Position numbers and translations under genes: made by a program. From Pleurotus djamor (taxonomy: Eukaryota; Basidiomycota; Agaricomycetes; Agaricales; Pleurotaceae): 63,120 nucleotides of DNA. The notes under the pieces are model-generated. The model ran no database searches. It had not been told where the DNA came from and was given only the letters and a program-made list of their open reading frames with translations. Each line of letters starts with the position of its first letter. Within the stretch, counting starts at the first letter, position 1. Below, one piece after another: positions 1-11,490 of this stretch. The stretch spans positions 2,857 to 65,976 of the forward strand of contig JAPEVF010000229.1 of NCBI GenBank assembly GCA_029747585.1, read 5' to 3'.

Positions 1-45
1 GTACANCGAGATGAAATAAAATACAGTATACCACTAAATGGAAAA

Positions 46-939
46 TCACGTCAAGAGTCCTTGTTTTTTCCGCATTTCTCGCCGCTTTTTCAACGCGTCC
101 AAACGGTTCTTCATCTGCACGACCTTCATATCCGCCTCCTCCTGCACGCGTTCTTCTTCCAGCAACCGATCCATGATGAGTTCTTTTTCTTCGAGTTCTT
201 TGCGCCGCCGGAGNTCTGCTTCATCGAGTACCACTTCTTCAGTAGGGGCGGTGTTCTCGGTATTTGCAGCGACATCNTCTGGGATTCCTTGTGTGACGTC
301 GACCATTTCAGCATCCACGGCAACCGTTGCGCGTGCGTAGACTTCTTGCTTGTTNATCGAAGCGTCTTCNTCCNCATTNGTTGTTGGGGCGTTGACCACT
401 TCGCGTTGGAAGCGTTCCCATTCATCGTCTACTGGTGTTGCATTTATCGTTGTAGGTGCACCAGCAGCGGCAGGAGGTGCACCAGACATCCGAACATCAT
501 CGTCCTCGTCGTCGGAATCCGAATCCNGATGNGAAGATATTATAGGTGCCTGCGATGGGTCCGAGAAAAAGTCATTAGGAAAGCCGTTTGATGCGTTCTC
601 TACGCGTGGTTTCTTGGACGACTCGTTGATATGGGCATCGTCAGGATCGACAGATTTTCGTTTGTCACCCGCACCAAGTGACGCTGACGGCGTAGACGAG
701 GGTATTTCGAGTTGTTGGCGTTGGTTCTTTTGTTCCCTCTCCCTCTCCTCCTGTTTAACGCGCACGACATTCATACGATGGCCTTTGCTCCCCAAATGCC
801 CCTCCCACGCAGACGCGTGCTTGACAACGCTTGAGCACACAGAACATCTGAGTTGGCCTGAGGAGGAGTAGGATGCGAGAGGGTGGGTGATGCGGGATTC
901 TTGGCGTTTAGCCTTGAGGAGGGCTCGGACGTCCGACAT
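46..939 (-). CDS. ZNF830: ZNF830-like C2H2 zinc-finger protein
   Basis: Single-exon frame of 297 codons from an ATG at 939 to a TGA at 46. The N-terminus carries one C2H2 finger (Cys32, Cys35, His48, His54) in the context CSVCSS...WEGHLGSKGHR, which is the matrin/U1-like finger of ZNF830 (CCDC16). The middle is acidic and disordered, with a DSDSDDEDDDVR run. Residues from about 235 form a charged coiled coil rich in Glu, Arg and Lys, ending in KKRREMRKKQGLLT. In animals and plants this family is nuclear and co-purifies with the spliceosome. It starts head-to-head with JJJ1 (473 bp between start codons). Several Ns fall in the coding region, but they read as substitutions and keep the frame. 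Family assignment is by finger type plus C-terminal coiled coil, so orthology is likely but not certain. Confidence 0.75.
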   Translation of the reverse strand: MSDVRALLKAKRQESRITHPLASYSSSGQLRCSVCSSVVKHASAWEGHLGSKGHRMNVVRVKQEEREREQKNQRQQLEIPSSTPSASLGAGDKRKSVDPDDAHINESSKKPRVENASNGFPNDFFSDPSQAPIISXHXDSDSDDEDDDVRMSGAPPAAAGAPTTINATPVDDEWERFQREVVNAPTXNXXEDASXNKQEVYARATVAVDAEMVDVTQGIPXDVAANTENTAPTEEVVLDEAXLRRRKELEEKELIMDRLLEEERVQEEADMKVVQMKNRLDALKKRREMRKKQGLLT

Positions 940-1412
940 GGGTATTGTTCAATGTGCAATGTAGATNTGAGNCGAGGGAGGATTGGAGGAGGGGTTTAAA
1001 TGGTTTATATTCCTGGGTCCAAGTTCAATGGATCAGACGACGTAGGATAAACGTTAGTCAACTCGTAGGCTGAGCACTGTGGTGAAGCTTTGAAACTCGA
1101 AGTCCGTGAAGCCTGCAGAAGTGGNGCTGGAAGCTTGGGCGCTCCGGAGGACGATTGGCGCGCGAAGCTCCTGAAGACCCCTATCTTCTTACCCAAAACC
1201 AGACTCCAGACTGGGCTTGACTTTGGACGGTCTCCCGCCCAGCGAACTACTGATGCGAGGTTATACGGTTCTATTATGNTACTACACCNCAAGNTTGTGT
1301 CGTATATATGNGTGCTTGGGGGAAAGTGATCGAGCGAGATGATCGCGAAATATTTTTGATTACATAAACGGACCTNCTCGTCGTCCCCGTCACTTCTGCA
1401 GCTCGTGNTCTA
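940..1412. promoter_or_regulatory. Shared intergenic region between ZNF830-like and JJJ1
   Basis: A 473-base stretch between two divergent starts. Only short unsupported frames are present and no RNA gene is visible. It must hold both promoters. I could not assign a convincing TATA box. It contains several Ns. Confidence 0.4.
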
Positions 1413-3443
1413 ATGGGTGCTAGAGAGTCCACTGGACGTCACACCGACGACCCACAGCAAAGCAGCGATGTCGTCGACTACTACCAGCTTCTAGAGGTCG
1501 AGGAGAATGCAACGGCTGATGAGATCAAGGCAAGTGGTATCTTATCAATGAAAACCTCTGATTGAGTAGAATGACTTTGCGTGTCGCTAGAAATCTTTCA
1601 GACGGTTGGCACTGCTACATCATCCGGACAAGAACACGGATGACGTTGAAGGTGCTACACAGAGGTTTGCGGCGTTGCAACAGGCGTATGAGGTGAGTTC
1701 AGAACCGATCTTCCCTTGCGATGAAATTGACGAATACATCTCTCCTCGTTGAAATAGGTGTTAAGTGATGAACAAGTAAATTCTACTATACATCATGTAG
1801 GTCGTCATATTCACGGCTCACTAATCCTCAAGTAGGAACGTGCTTGGTATGATTCGCATAAAGCGTCCTTGGCCCCAGAACCGGACGCCGAAGACGTCTA
1901 TGAAGAAATCCGCAAGGGAGCTCCCCCTTCTCGAGCCAGGGAACGAGGCCTGACCGTCCGCCACCTCGAACAATTTTTCAATCCGACCGTTTGGTCTGGG
2001 TTTGATGATCACGATGGGGTAAGTCTACCTCCATCGTGGACCATGGAGACATNACACANAGACACTTACTTCTATCTGGAAAATNCAGAGCTTCTTCACG
2101 ATATATCGCCACCTTTTCGACCGCCTCAATAGCGAAGAAGCNATGTTCTCATCGGAGATTAATTACCCTTCCTTTGGGTACTCGACCTGGACGTGGGGAG
2201 GGAATGGAGGGAATGCGNNTGCGAATGCAGAGAACGCGGCTAGGAACTTCTACAATGCCTGGATCAACTTCGCGACATCAAAAGATTTTGCTTGGAAGGA
2301 ACAGTGGAACCTTTCCGAGGCTCCAGATAGACGGTACAGAAGGTACGTAACAGTTTGAAGGGCCTGATGCGCTGGCCGCCTTCTCAGACGTAGATTAAAA
2401 TTACATCCTTCGCAACCAGGGCGATGGAGAAAGACAACAAGAAAGCCCGTGATGATGCTCGAAGGGAATACAATGATACCATCCGTGTACGTACCCTCCC
2501 AGATACANTCCCCGCGCGTAATGGTCATCTGAGTGGGAGTGGAAANTTGTAAAGGCNCTGGCGAAGTTTTTGCGNAAACGGGATCCAAGACATAAAGCCC
2601 ATGTCCAATCAAAGGCTCAACCTCAGGCTACNACCGTTCCCGCGGCGGGAAGTGGTACAGCCACCCCGCGAAAGACGGTTATTGCCCAAGAATATGTCGA
2701 GCANGACTGGCAAAGAGTTGATCGCCGGGGATTCGACGCTGATCTGGATTGGGCTGCAGGCGAGACTGANGATCCGGAGGAATGGGAATGTGTTGCCTGT
2801 GGGAAGAGCTTTAGGAGCGAGGCAGCGTGGTCTAGCCATGAACGNAGCAAGAAACACTTNAAGGAAGTCCAGAAGCTNAAGCAGGAGATGTTNCTGGAGG
2901 ANGAAGAGCTTGGGATTGGAGCTGAAGAAATATCAGAAGTAGAAGACCCTCCGTCGCCACTNCCGGAAGCTTCAAGTAACGGCGATGAGGAGACCGAGGA
3001 TGAATTGGACCCACACACAGAGACTCTCAAGCCTANTCCTCCTAGTAAACCTGTCACAAGAGAGCCTGAACCTGANGCAACCGATAGATCCCTTNCTACA
3101 ACGGAGGAAACGGAGATTGATNGGGTTGAGATTGATGACGGGGACGAACAAACCAAGGAGCCATCTCTCACCAAGCGTGAGAAGCGTCGCGCAAAGCAAG
3201 CAAAGAAGGCAGAGACCCAAGGCACTGAAACGACGCAGGTGAGTGCGAATTCCCTTCTCAACGATGACCGCGTGTGAGATGATGGGATATTAGCATCGTT
3301 GTAATGTCTGCAATGGAGCGTTCCCAAGCAAGACCAAGTTATTTTCACATATCAAAGTCACTGGCCATGCTTTAGCAGCGCCGGCCCATGATGATCCCCC
3401 CTCGCATGTCAAAACGAAAAAGCCAAAGAAGGGAAAACGATGA
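1413..3443 (+). CDS. JJJ1: JJJ1/DNAJC21-type J-domain co-chaperone
   Basis: Spliced gene starting at ATG 1413. The J domain follows after about 20 residues ([18 protein letters not shown]) and has an intact LHHPDKN motif. A helical stretch rich in W and F follows ([19 protein letters not shown]). Two C2H2 fingers come next: [10 protein letters not shown]...SSHE.SKKH, and near the C-terminus [21 protein letters not shown]. They flank a long acidic region, and the tail is Lys-rich ([10 protein letters not shown]). This order is that of yeast Jjj1 and human DNAJC21, which work with Hsp70 and Rei1 on cytosolic 60S ribosome maturation. Intron 1 (1530-1590) begins with GC instead of GT, and only this choice keeps the frame. 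The gene ends 67 bp from the tail of PRP18. Confidence 0.9.
1530..1590 (+). other. GC-AG intron in JJJ1
   Basis: The exon ends GATCAAG and the intron starts GCAAGT and ends GCTAG. Using the nearby GT shifts the downstream frame and destroys the HPD motif, so the GC donor is required. The rest of the donor matches the strong consensus typical of GC-AG introns. Confidence 0.8.
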
Positions 3444-3509
3444 GCATCGTAAAGGTAATATAAATGGCGTACATNGTCCCGAATCAATCATAATACACAT
3501 ATAACGTAG

Positions 3510-4837
3510 TTAGCCCATCAACTGGGAAACGTCCTCTGGCGGATACTTTGTTTGTGAAAATGTAAGGAGTCTACATCCGTAATGAGTAAGACAACCAAGC
3601 AAAGGGCTAGAGGTGTGNGTTACCTTTTCAGACTCTGAATGTATTTCCTGCTGACCTCGTCGTTGAGGACGTGCGCGACTTGATCGGAAGAGATTTTCTC
3701 TCGAGCAGAACGTTCATGGATACTAATGAAAGGTGAGAATCCGATTAGGCTGAATGAATCATCCGAGGAACTCACCCAACCATAGTAACACCGATTGGCC
3801 AGGGTGCATTGCCAATTGACAACCGCAGGTATGCGTCGTTAGCTTTCTGATATTGCCGCATTTGCATGTAATGGACGATTTCAGCCATACGAGCCAGTAC
3901 GTCATTGGCTAGTGACTACTTGGACGAGCAATTAGCACACAAAGGGGTAAGGNTNGTGGAAGGGATCGTACCCGTGACCGTAAAGCCTTGAACAAGGGTT
4001 TGAGGTAGGCTGCTGACTGGACTTGCGTAGCAGCAGCAAGTTTACCCTGTGTTGTACGCTTGATTTGTTCTATAGAAGCAATCAGCAACGCGAAGGTTTG
4101 ACGGGGTGATGACATACCTGGTCGTTCGTCCATAGCTTCTTCCCACTCTTTTAGTGTACGCTTCAGAGCATAGTAGATGATGGGATAGAGTTTGTCTGGG
4201 TCTGTCTTGATGAGCTCTAAATCGAGGACTCCAGATGCTTGGGAAGCGCTCTCATCCTTCTTTTTTCCTTTTGTCTTGCCCCTCAGTTCCTTCTCCACAT
4301 TCTCCACGTCCTCCAACGCCTTCTTGAAATCGTTCTGACCACCTTGNCGATCGTGGCCCTTCTCCTCTATGAGTTCGAGGGCCCTGAGACGCAACCGTCT
4401 GTCTTTGTCTGACTCTCCAAACAGGCGAATGGGTTGGCCCTTGGCGCGCAGGCGACGTANTGTTTCTTCNTTAGAAATGCTGAAAGATGACTCAGGTATG
4501 GGTGAGTCTGTATCGCGTGTTACAGAGTCCTGGCGAGGAGAAACAGATCGTGACACAGGAGTCTACTCTCCATGAACGGGTCAACTGAGGGCCTGAGTTA
4601 TCGTGAGCGGCTGTAACTTACTTGAGTTTTTGAGGAAGCTGCTTGCTTTTTTGCTTCANCNGCCTCACGAGCAGCCTGTTCAGCGTTTGCTTTCTCCTGG
4701 CGGGCCTTGGCTTCTTGCTCTTCTTTCAGCTTTTCTAGCTCGCCTCGTCGCATGTATTTGTTCGGTCTCGCTGTTATTATAGAGTCATCAACGAGTGTCT
4801 TCCGTTTATTTGAGATTTCTGCTTTGAGGGCGTCCAT
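3510..4837 (-). CDS. PRP18: Pre-mRNA-splicing factor PRP18
   Basis: Spliced gene on the minus strand starting [15 protein letters not shown] at 4837. The N-terminal helix is rich in Glu, Lys and Ala. The PRP4/SFM-like motif follows ([20 protein letters not shown]), then the Prp18 helical domain ([21 protein letters not shown]), the [17 protein letters not shown] segment and the conserved loop [20 protein letters not shown]. The last intron separates QSLK from a short final exon ([19 protein letters not shown]). Without it the protein would stop at 3620, so I chose the spliced end at 3510. Prp18 stabilises the U5 snRNP with Slu7 for the second step of splicing. The start is 136 bp from the divergent COX12 start. 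Confidence 0.92.
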
Positions 4838-4973
4838 GGTTGTCGAGTTGGAGGGAAAGNTGCCGCAACTTCGACAAATCCAGGTCAACCCAGGCCTCAG
4901 TGCTTACATAAGCACATGAGTTGAGGCTAATCCGCCTTGGCCCGACGCCAAACGAACCTTTCCATTCACCACC

Positions 4974-5516
4974 ATGTCCGACGCTGAGGCCACTAGGTGA
5001 CGCCCTTTCTGCTCGAAATATATTNTGCGAAATTCTTATTGGTTTTATCACAGCAAATACGTTCTCCAAACCGTCGGCTTTGATGGTTCGTCTCGCCCTT
5101 GCGATTTTTGACANTTGGCCTTATGCTTCACCAGCTCGATTCCCCAACACCAACCAGACCAGGAACTGGTATGTTTCATATTCATTTTCAATGGCGACCT
5201 CATGCTAATCTCTTTGCCTCAATGTAGCTTCCAGAACTACACTGACTACTTCAAGTGTATAACTGCCAAGGGCGAGGACTTCGCCCCCTGCAAGCAATTC
5301 AAGAGGGCTTACAATTCCCTCTGCCCCAGTATGTTTATTCTGAATTGCCCTTTGGACGGCTTCACTGACCGCATGATTTCTGTCACTAGATGAATGGGTG
5401 AGTTTTGTGTTTCCGTGACCAGACGGACACCCTTGACCAAGTATATCCGTTTCTAGATTGGCAAGTGGGATGAACAGCGCGAGAATGGAACCTTCCCCGC
5501 TTCTTTGGAGCCTTGA
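4974..5516 (+). CDS. COX12: Cytochrome c oxidase subunit VIb (Cox12)
   Basis: A gene of about 81 codons in five small exons, beginning MSDAEAT at 4974. The product reads through PARFPNTNQTRNC, FQNYTDYFKC, APCKQFKRAYNSLC, NEW and IGKWDEQRENGTFPASLEP, a near-textbook Cox12. The four cysteines form the CX9C and CX10C pairs of the coiled-coil-helix-coiled-coil-helix fold. That fold is imported into the intermembrane space by Mia40 and sits on complex IV. Exon 1 is only 23 nt. The acceptor G of intron 1 is masked by an N at 5114. NEW lies on a tiny exon of 8 nt. Confidence 0.93.
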
Positions 5517-5841
5517 GAGGCCTTCCTGATTTTACTCTACATAAGCGTCTTGCCTGGCATCNCGTAGAATTTTCTCAGAAAATCAATTGACTTGGACGCA
5601 TTTCTCTCTGCAGCCGTTACGTCAGAGCTGGTCACGTCTCCGGTGCGCTTTGAGGACTACTTCTCAATAGACGTGTGATCTTTTGAAGTGTCAATACGAC
5701 GCTCCACCTCCCAGAAGGCCCTCGGATACACGATTGTCATGGAGGTAATGTGGGGTTATAATCGGCAATCCTCATACGNTCACCTGCTTCGAACCACCCA
5801 ATGCCATAAAAGCGACCCAACAACCGCCCTGTGCGCATCTG
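5517..5841. promoter_or_regulatory. Intergenic region COX12 to hydrolase
   Basis: A 325-base stretch holding the COX12 3' end and the promoter of the downstream secreted hydrolase. A TATAAT-like hexamer in an AT-rich patch lies near 5757. I see no gene here. Confidence 0.35.
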
Positions 5842-7793
5842 ATGACGTTGATGCTGCTCGTCCTCCTAGTGTTCCTACCCGTATGGTCTTCGGCATCAGG
5901 TCTGGGCGGCGCCCCTCCCAGGTGTCGCTTTGCCAACGACTACTCTCAGGCTGCTATTCTCCGTCAACCTGATCGCTTCGCATGGGATCTCCTGTACTGG
6001 GAAGGCCGTTTTCATGATAATAATATCTCTTACAACGCCGATAATGGAATGACATATGATGGGACGCTACTGGACCCGGTCAGTGGCGCGGCGACAAAGA
6101 AGCATCCGTTCAGCGCGGCCAGTAAGGAGGTGAGCTCCCACTTTCCATCGCCGCCGTTCGTCTCCTCATCACTTGTCACANNAANGGCCCTACAAGTGAT
6201 GGTTTATGCACATGCTATAGCCGGAGACTCGCGCGCTGCACGCTTCCTTTCTCCGGAGGCTCCTTCATTCGCTCCCATGATCGCCAGAGACATTCTCACT
6301 AAGAAACTAAATTCATATCTTCAATTTAACGCGACGTATCCCGGCTTCGGTGGGTTTCTCCCGTGGTTCTCTCATGGAGATACGCCATTACAGCCGACAT
6401 GGGATTGGGTAAACCGGGTCCCTGCTCTAGACAATGGGTATGTACTCTATGTGCACCAATGGAATTTTTTATTCTGATCGGAGTCGTTACCAGCGAACTT
6501 ATATGGGCCATCTATGGGGTTATCGAGGCCCTCAGCANCAGTGGAGATCCTGAATCGCTTCATCTTGCATCAGGCTGGCAAAATTACATCAATTACCTTA
6601 AACAGACTGTCAGAACGGTGNGTTGATTTCCTGGGGCTTCGTTGGGTTTGCTCCATGTGTGTTAGATATTCTANGCTGGAAGNGGCCGTGTTTGCGCAGT
6701 GNCCAGCATCACCAATCAGTCGTGGCCTGTCAATGATCCACAGCAAAATTACTCTTGCGAGGGTGCCGGATCTCTTGATGATCCTTACGAAGGGGAACTG
6801 TTTACCTGGTTTTTGTATTTCTTCGGCGGCCTATCAGTTCCCGACAAGNAACTGCTCTGGGAAGTCAAGCGCCCTCAACTCANNGCCNTNGACTATCAAT
6901 CANCANGNTATCCTAACATCACNGNNCAGAAAGGTGCACCATGCTTTACCATCCGGACATCACCCAGCCGCTGATACTTAGCAGGGTTCTGGTTNTCTAG
7001 NCATGAAAATTGGAAGTTTATGGAGATGCCGTATCTCGATATACCACTTGTCAAGTACNTNNTGNTTAGCCTTAGCAGGTCTTTCGGGTCCATGNCCACC
7101 GCGGACTGATTGCTTTCGTTATAGACGCGTCTACCTGAACAATGAGCGTGCACGCACATGCAACTCCAGGTTGCATCACGTCCCCGGCATGTTCGCCAGT
7201 GTCAATAGTAAGTCCAGGTAGACCTTGTTGACCCCTTCATACTCACATGGATTCTTTGGAAGACTCGACGGACTCTAACGGAGAGATTATCGGTTACATC
7301 TCCAATGCAGGCGTCCCGTCTATCTCTAGNCTCCCGGACCAAGAGTTAGATGTCATTACGCCATATTCAGTATTTCCTCTCCTTCTCGTCGAGCCGGCGG
7401 TTGGTCTGGTATGGTGGAAAAATATGGTCGACGGCAAGAAGATGCNAAGTACGGAATGCTGACCACTTGACTCGGTTTGCAAGCTAACCCTTGGTTGACA
7501 TATTAGATCCTTATGGGAGTACCGAGTCAACCCGCATCGACGGGACCGCAGTCTCTTCCTTTGTCAGTTGGGACTCGAAGATCACCACGGTCAATGCATT
7601 GCTCGGTGGCGTACAGNCGTTTGTCAGGCAGAAGATGAGACGTGATGGTATCTACGATGAATTTCTNCGCATTACGCAGCGCGAGTATTCGCGCGTCTTC
7701 AAGAGGCTGTCCGGTGAAGATGTCTCCTTCTGNCTTCCAGATAATTCAATCCCTTTAGATGCCGGGATGGAGGATTATACNCTCTGTCGCTAG
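5842..7793 (+). CDS. Secreted glycoside hydrolase, GH162-like (beta-1,2-glucanase family candidate)
   Basis: Multi-exon gene. The first exon encodes a signal peptide (MTLMLLVLLVFLPVWSSASG) and then a mature enzyme of about 450 residues. Recognisable blocks are FAWDLLYWEGRFHDNNIS, PTWDWVNRVPALDNG, WAIYGVIEAL, FWFSSHENWKFMEMPYLDI (read across an intron and an N cluster), ERARTCNSRLHHVPGMFASV, ELDVITPYSVFPLLL and ALLGGVQ.FVRQKMRRDGIYDEF. The all-helical pattern with a DNG-E core resembles the alpha/alpha-barrel glucanases of GH144/GH162. I am sure it is a secreted carbohydrate-active type of protein, but only moderately sure of GH162. Its 3' end lies 82 bp from the sulfite oxidase 3' end. A broken copy of its last 65 or so codons occurs inverted at 11491-11700. 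Confidence 0.6.
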
Positions 7794-7874
7794 GACTTAG
7801 TTTGCGTTTCGTTCCANGAAGCGTGTACAAAAATTCGAAAGACACTCTATGTACANATGAGCATGTGTCTGCGT

Positions 7875-9163
7875 CTACCAACTACCGTGCCCCCATGCGT
7901 CGTANGCTACGCCCCGCATATTCCAGGTACCCTCTTTCGGTTGGTAATTACCTTTGACGTCTTGGGCTCTNCTGACAGCCGTCCCGGAGGCTGGTACGTC
8001 TAGGANNGTCACCTCCCAAANTGTCCAACTCCAGGGACCTTCTTGATAGGTGATCTTGCTAGGTACCCAAGAAACGCCATCATCGATGGAAACATCGATG
8101 CTTGCGACGTTTCCTTCGGGGCCACCGACAGCATANCCTTTGATGAGAACAGAGTCGGGAGAAGAAGGGAGCTTAGAGATAGAGGCGATGACTGAATTNA
8201 GTGGGAGGCGTGTCATTGAAGGGTACTTGGACCACAACGGTAGGGCGGCTGCCTTCGACTCAACCTTGAAATAGTTGTCTGAATACTGGTTGAAGACGAG
8301 GAGATGAATAGCTTACATTTGGTGGAAGTACTTTATAATCCCGTTGTTGATAGAAGTTGGGGGATTCGGAAGGGGAGATTAAGATGGTATCGANCCATTT
8401 CACCCANCGGGCTCCAAGGTAACCTGGGACGACAACTCGAAGGGGACCGCCGTGGTCTGGCGAGAGAGATTCGTCNTTCATCTAAANTTGTTTGGTTTAA
8501 GCATGACTAGAGAACACGAGGTTTCTGTGCGCACCTCATAAGCGAGGAGCACCTCGTTGTCTTGTTGTAGGGCATATTCCAANGGGACCGATGCNCCGTA
8601 GTATTCATCGTCTTGACAAAGAGTCGCGTATGAAGCAAAGCAGACGTGATGATCTGATAGATTTTGGTCGACGCCTGCATGGATGAGAACGTCTCGCAGA
8701 CGGACACCACTCCAAGAGCAGTTGGCAATGACACCGTCAGCCCATGCTACTCCATGAACGGGCTTTATAGCCCCCATTTCTTTACGGCGATTTCCAGCAC
8801 ACTATAGCCTCTGATATGAGTTACGATGTAAAGCTGCAACAGTGTGACGCTTGCCTGGAGTGCCGCCACGACTCTCGTCTTAGGGAAATTGTNTCGCAAA
8901 TCCTTGGCCGTTAATGTGACATCTCCTTGACTTGATACATCCTTTAAGGTTACAAGGTAAGTATCTGGGTCGAAATCTCGGACGGGGCCATGGTTTCGAC
9001 AGTATNCGAGATCCTCCGGCGTGTATGGGAATTCGACGAGAGCGGCTGCACGGGGTTCTGCGTTGAACGGTTGTGCTGCCTGGATAACTAGAAGTTCTGA
9101 ATGTGGAGGTTCCGAGCTGTATTCCATAGGCATGGTGTACGTTGTGGTGGTGGTAGTAGACAT
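7875..9163 (-). CDS. SUOX: Sulfite oxidase (molybdopterin enzyme, no heme domain)
   Basis: Minus-strand spliced gene starting [20 protein letters not shown] at 9163. The molybdopterin-binding domain shows [16 protein letters not shown], then [13 protein letters not shown], whose Cys is the Mo ligand, then [30 protein letters not shown] and [20 protein letters not shown] with the HGGPLR motif. A dimerisation domain follows ([18 protein letters not shown]). The enzyme oxidises sulfite to sulfate. It lacks an N-terminal cytochrome b5 domain, as in plant-type and many fungal forms. No clear mitochondrial presequence is visible, so location is open. The intron before the catalytic Cys codon is GC-AG. 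Its start is 243 bp from the divergent EED-like start. Confidence 0.88.
8802..8854 (-). other. GC-AG intron directly before the catalytic Cys codon of sulfite oxidase
   Basis: Read on the minus strand, the exon ends CTCCAG, the intron begins GCAAGC and ends CTATAG, and the next exon opens with the TGT codon of CAGNRRKEM. No GT donor nearby keeps this frame. Confidence 0.78.
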
Positions 9164-9405
9164 TGTCGTGGTTAGCAGAGACCGGAGCTCAGCCGCTTGG
9201 GGTGTTTACGAAAGTCATGGGCATTTGCNTCGACTTTCATGCATGTCGAAGAACGAGAGAAACTGTCGTGAACATTTCTTCGTCATGTCGAAAGACATAA
9301 AATCAAGAAAACTCTGAAGACTTCTGAAGAATGCCTTCGACGATGGCGCCATCGTTTACCACGCTTCAACGCCTCCGAAATCAACATTGACCGTGACCTG
9401 GGACC

Positions 9406-11357
9406 ATGTCGACGTCCCCATTTCGTCTGACCCACACCATTCCAGTATGATCATTCTATCTATAGCGTTCTAAACAAAATATCTTACATTGGTTTAGGAA
9501 CTTGTTGGTGGCCCGCTTCAATGTGTTGCTTTCTGCCCCTGGAAACTTGGTCATCTAGCCACCCTCTGGCACGGCGCGTACAATGAAGACCACCACTATG
9601 ACCAATGGAACCGACTGATTCAGCGCTGGGGAGACTGCTTTGCCACTGCAAATCGTAGTTATGTCTACGTTATGTCCGCGAAGAAGCCCACGACAACCCC
9701 CATCGCCATCAAGCTGCCCCATGTACGTGCCATAGTATCTTGATGAAGCTTCACTCATGCCTTGCATGAAGATAACTGCAAGTGACCCGGCGACGGAAAG
9801 AAGAGACGTAACTCAGGTCGCATGGGTCATGGATCCTACAATTCGTAGTCCACTTCTTTTGATTTCAACCTGCGCTATCCTCATCATATTTAACCTCGAG
9901 TCTAAAACCGTTGTTGGTAGACTGCGTGGTCATGGATATGTATGCTGGAAACCTCGATGCTCCTCTTCGCTATCTTACTGACAGACAGACAGAGTATCAC
10001 CTCAATTGTGGTCCATCCTATTTTGCCCCATATATTTTGCACAACCTCTCGGGATATGACCACACGCATGTATGATCTTTCCTTGACTCCAATCCAATCT
10101 CCAAACAACACTTGCTGGCCACCGGAGACAACCCCCAGTCGTGCTGGACCTGCATTTGGTCTCCACGCTTGCGAANCAGAAGGTGATGCCGATGGATGTG
10201 GAAGATGCGTGGCCGTNCTTATTGGTGGCCGTTCTGGTGGCCACAATGCAGCTGTTCTCGATGCAGTAGGTTTCTCATTGCGTTACGAGGAAAAGTGCTC
10301 ACGCTGTGAAATTTATGTCCNCAGGCATTCCACCCATCTCTGCCCTTAATCGCAACCTGTGGGGTATGCACCTCTGACAGGCTTGCTGAAATGTTGAACT
10401 TACTTTCGTATGAAGCTAGATCGTCATGTCAAGATCTGGTATGTTCAGCCAAGGAACCCGGAAATGCTCGCTCGGGAGGACAAACCCATCTTCACCAGTA
10501 GCCGTGTCCATCAAGCATCCGTCCAGTCAATAGCTTGGTATGTTTCCGATGAAAAATTTCACCATTTTCATAGCTCTAAATAGTGCGCGGCCTAACCAGG
10601 CTTACCACGGATATCCTTGTTTCTTTCTGCTCGCCGCCAATATTCCCCGAGGTTCAAGAGGATGGCCAGAAGCAACTTACCCCTGGCAGAGGGACACTGA
10701 TCATTTGGCAGTGGCTAGGGAGAGAACGCTTTTTCCCGCCTGCGTTTCGTGATCATCTTGTTCGACCTGGATGTGCTGCGGTAAGACATTGTGTTCTTTC
10801 TTGTCTTCCCTCTATCTCATCAACATCGTGCCCAGGACTACCAAGAAAGCTGTAAGTTTAACCACTCCCAATAATCCAACCATTTTTGTGACCACTCCCC
10901 AGCCTCGTTCAAAATCGTAACAGAATACGCCTTTCCACACCAAGATTCATTTTACTCAACTCCGCGATGGCATTGTTACGCGGGTCGCGATGAACCTCTG
11001 ATNATCTACACCTATCCCGGCTCACGAAGTATTCACCTGGTCAGGCTCGCCAANATGACACCGCGACCTGCACCAATGTTTCCCTTCGCAGACGTGGANG
11101 GAGAAGCGGGTGATTTGCCAGATATCTCNGCGCATCCCAATGGGAAAGCAAGAAATGCTGACGTTCGACCACTCTCGAGCGTTGAAATCCTTCAGTTGGA
11201 TATAAACCCCGATGGGGCNTCCAAGCGTACATTGGAGGCGTGTACATCGGGTTTGGACGGGCAGGCTATCATAGGTGTTGGAGGNGACGGAGAGACCGCT
11301 GGAGTGGTATGGATTTGGTTTGGAAACGCNCCTCCTCCAGTTATTGAGATTGACTGA
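9406..11357 (+). CDS. EED: EED/ESC-like WD40 protein (candidate PRC2 subunit)
   Basis: Multi-exon WD40 gene. I place the start at 9406 (MSTSPFRLTHTIP, spliced to ELVGGPLQCVAFCPW), because only this ATG joins the later frame. The order of landmarks follows EED: VAFCPW...FATANRSYVYVM; DVTQVAWVMD...LLLISTCAILIIFNL; VGRLRGHG then SITSIVVHPILPHIFCTTSRD; an extended loop before IGGRSGGHNAAVLDAVGFS; LDRHVKIW; VHQASVQSIAW; GTLIIWQW; and a final WIWF blade. The FGG-EGH-like loop and the DRHVKIW blade match EED (GGVEGHRDEV, DHSLKLW). In animals, plants and some fungi this protein binds H3K27me3 and activates the EZH2 methyltransferase. Identity is by landmark order in a divergent sequence. A generic WD40 protein remains possible. 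Confidence 0.62.
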
Positions 11358-11490
11358 TTTGATTTGAATTACTTGAGTTCATTTCATGGAGGGAAAGATA
11401 GTGGTGTTNATCGCTGTCGCATTGTGTATCCAGACGCTTCANNNNNNNNCNGCNNTNNNGTGTGNATATGTCATGNATCTTGGGATAAAA

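Noticed and set aside
3620..3622. PRP18 ending early at the TAA at 3620
   Set aside because: A GT-AG intron at this site leads to a final exon with the conserved LLTFSQT-type C-terminus, so the stop lies in an intron.
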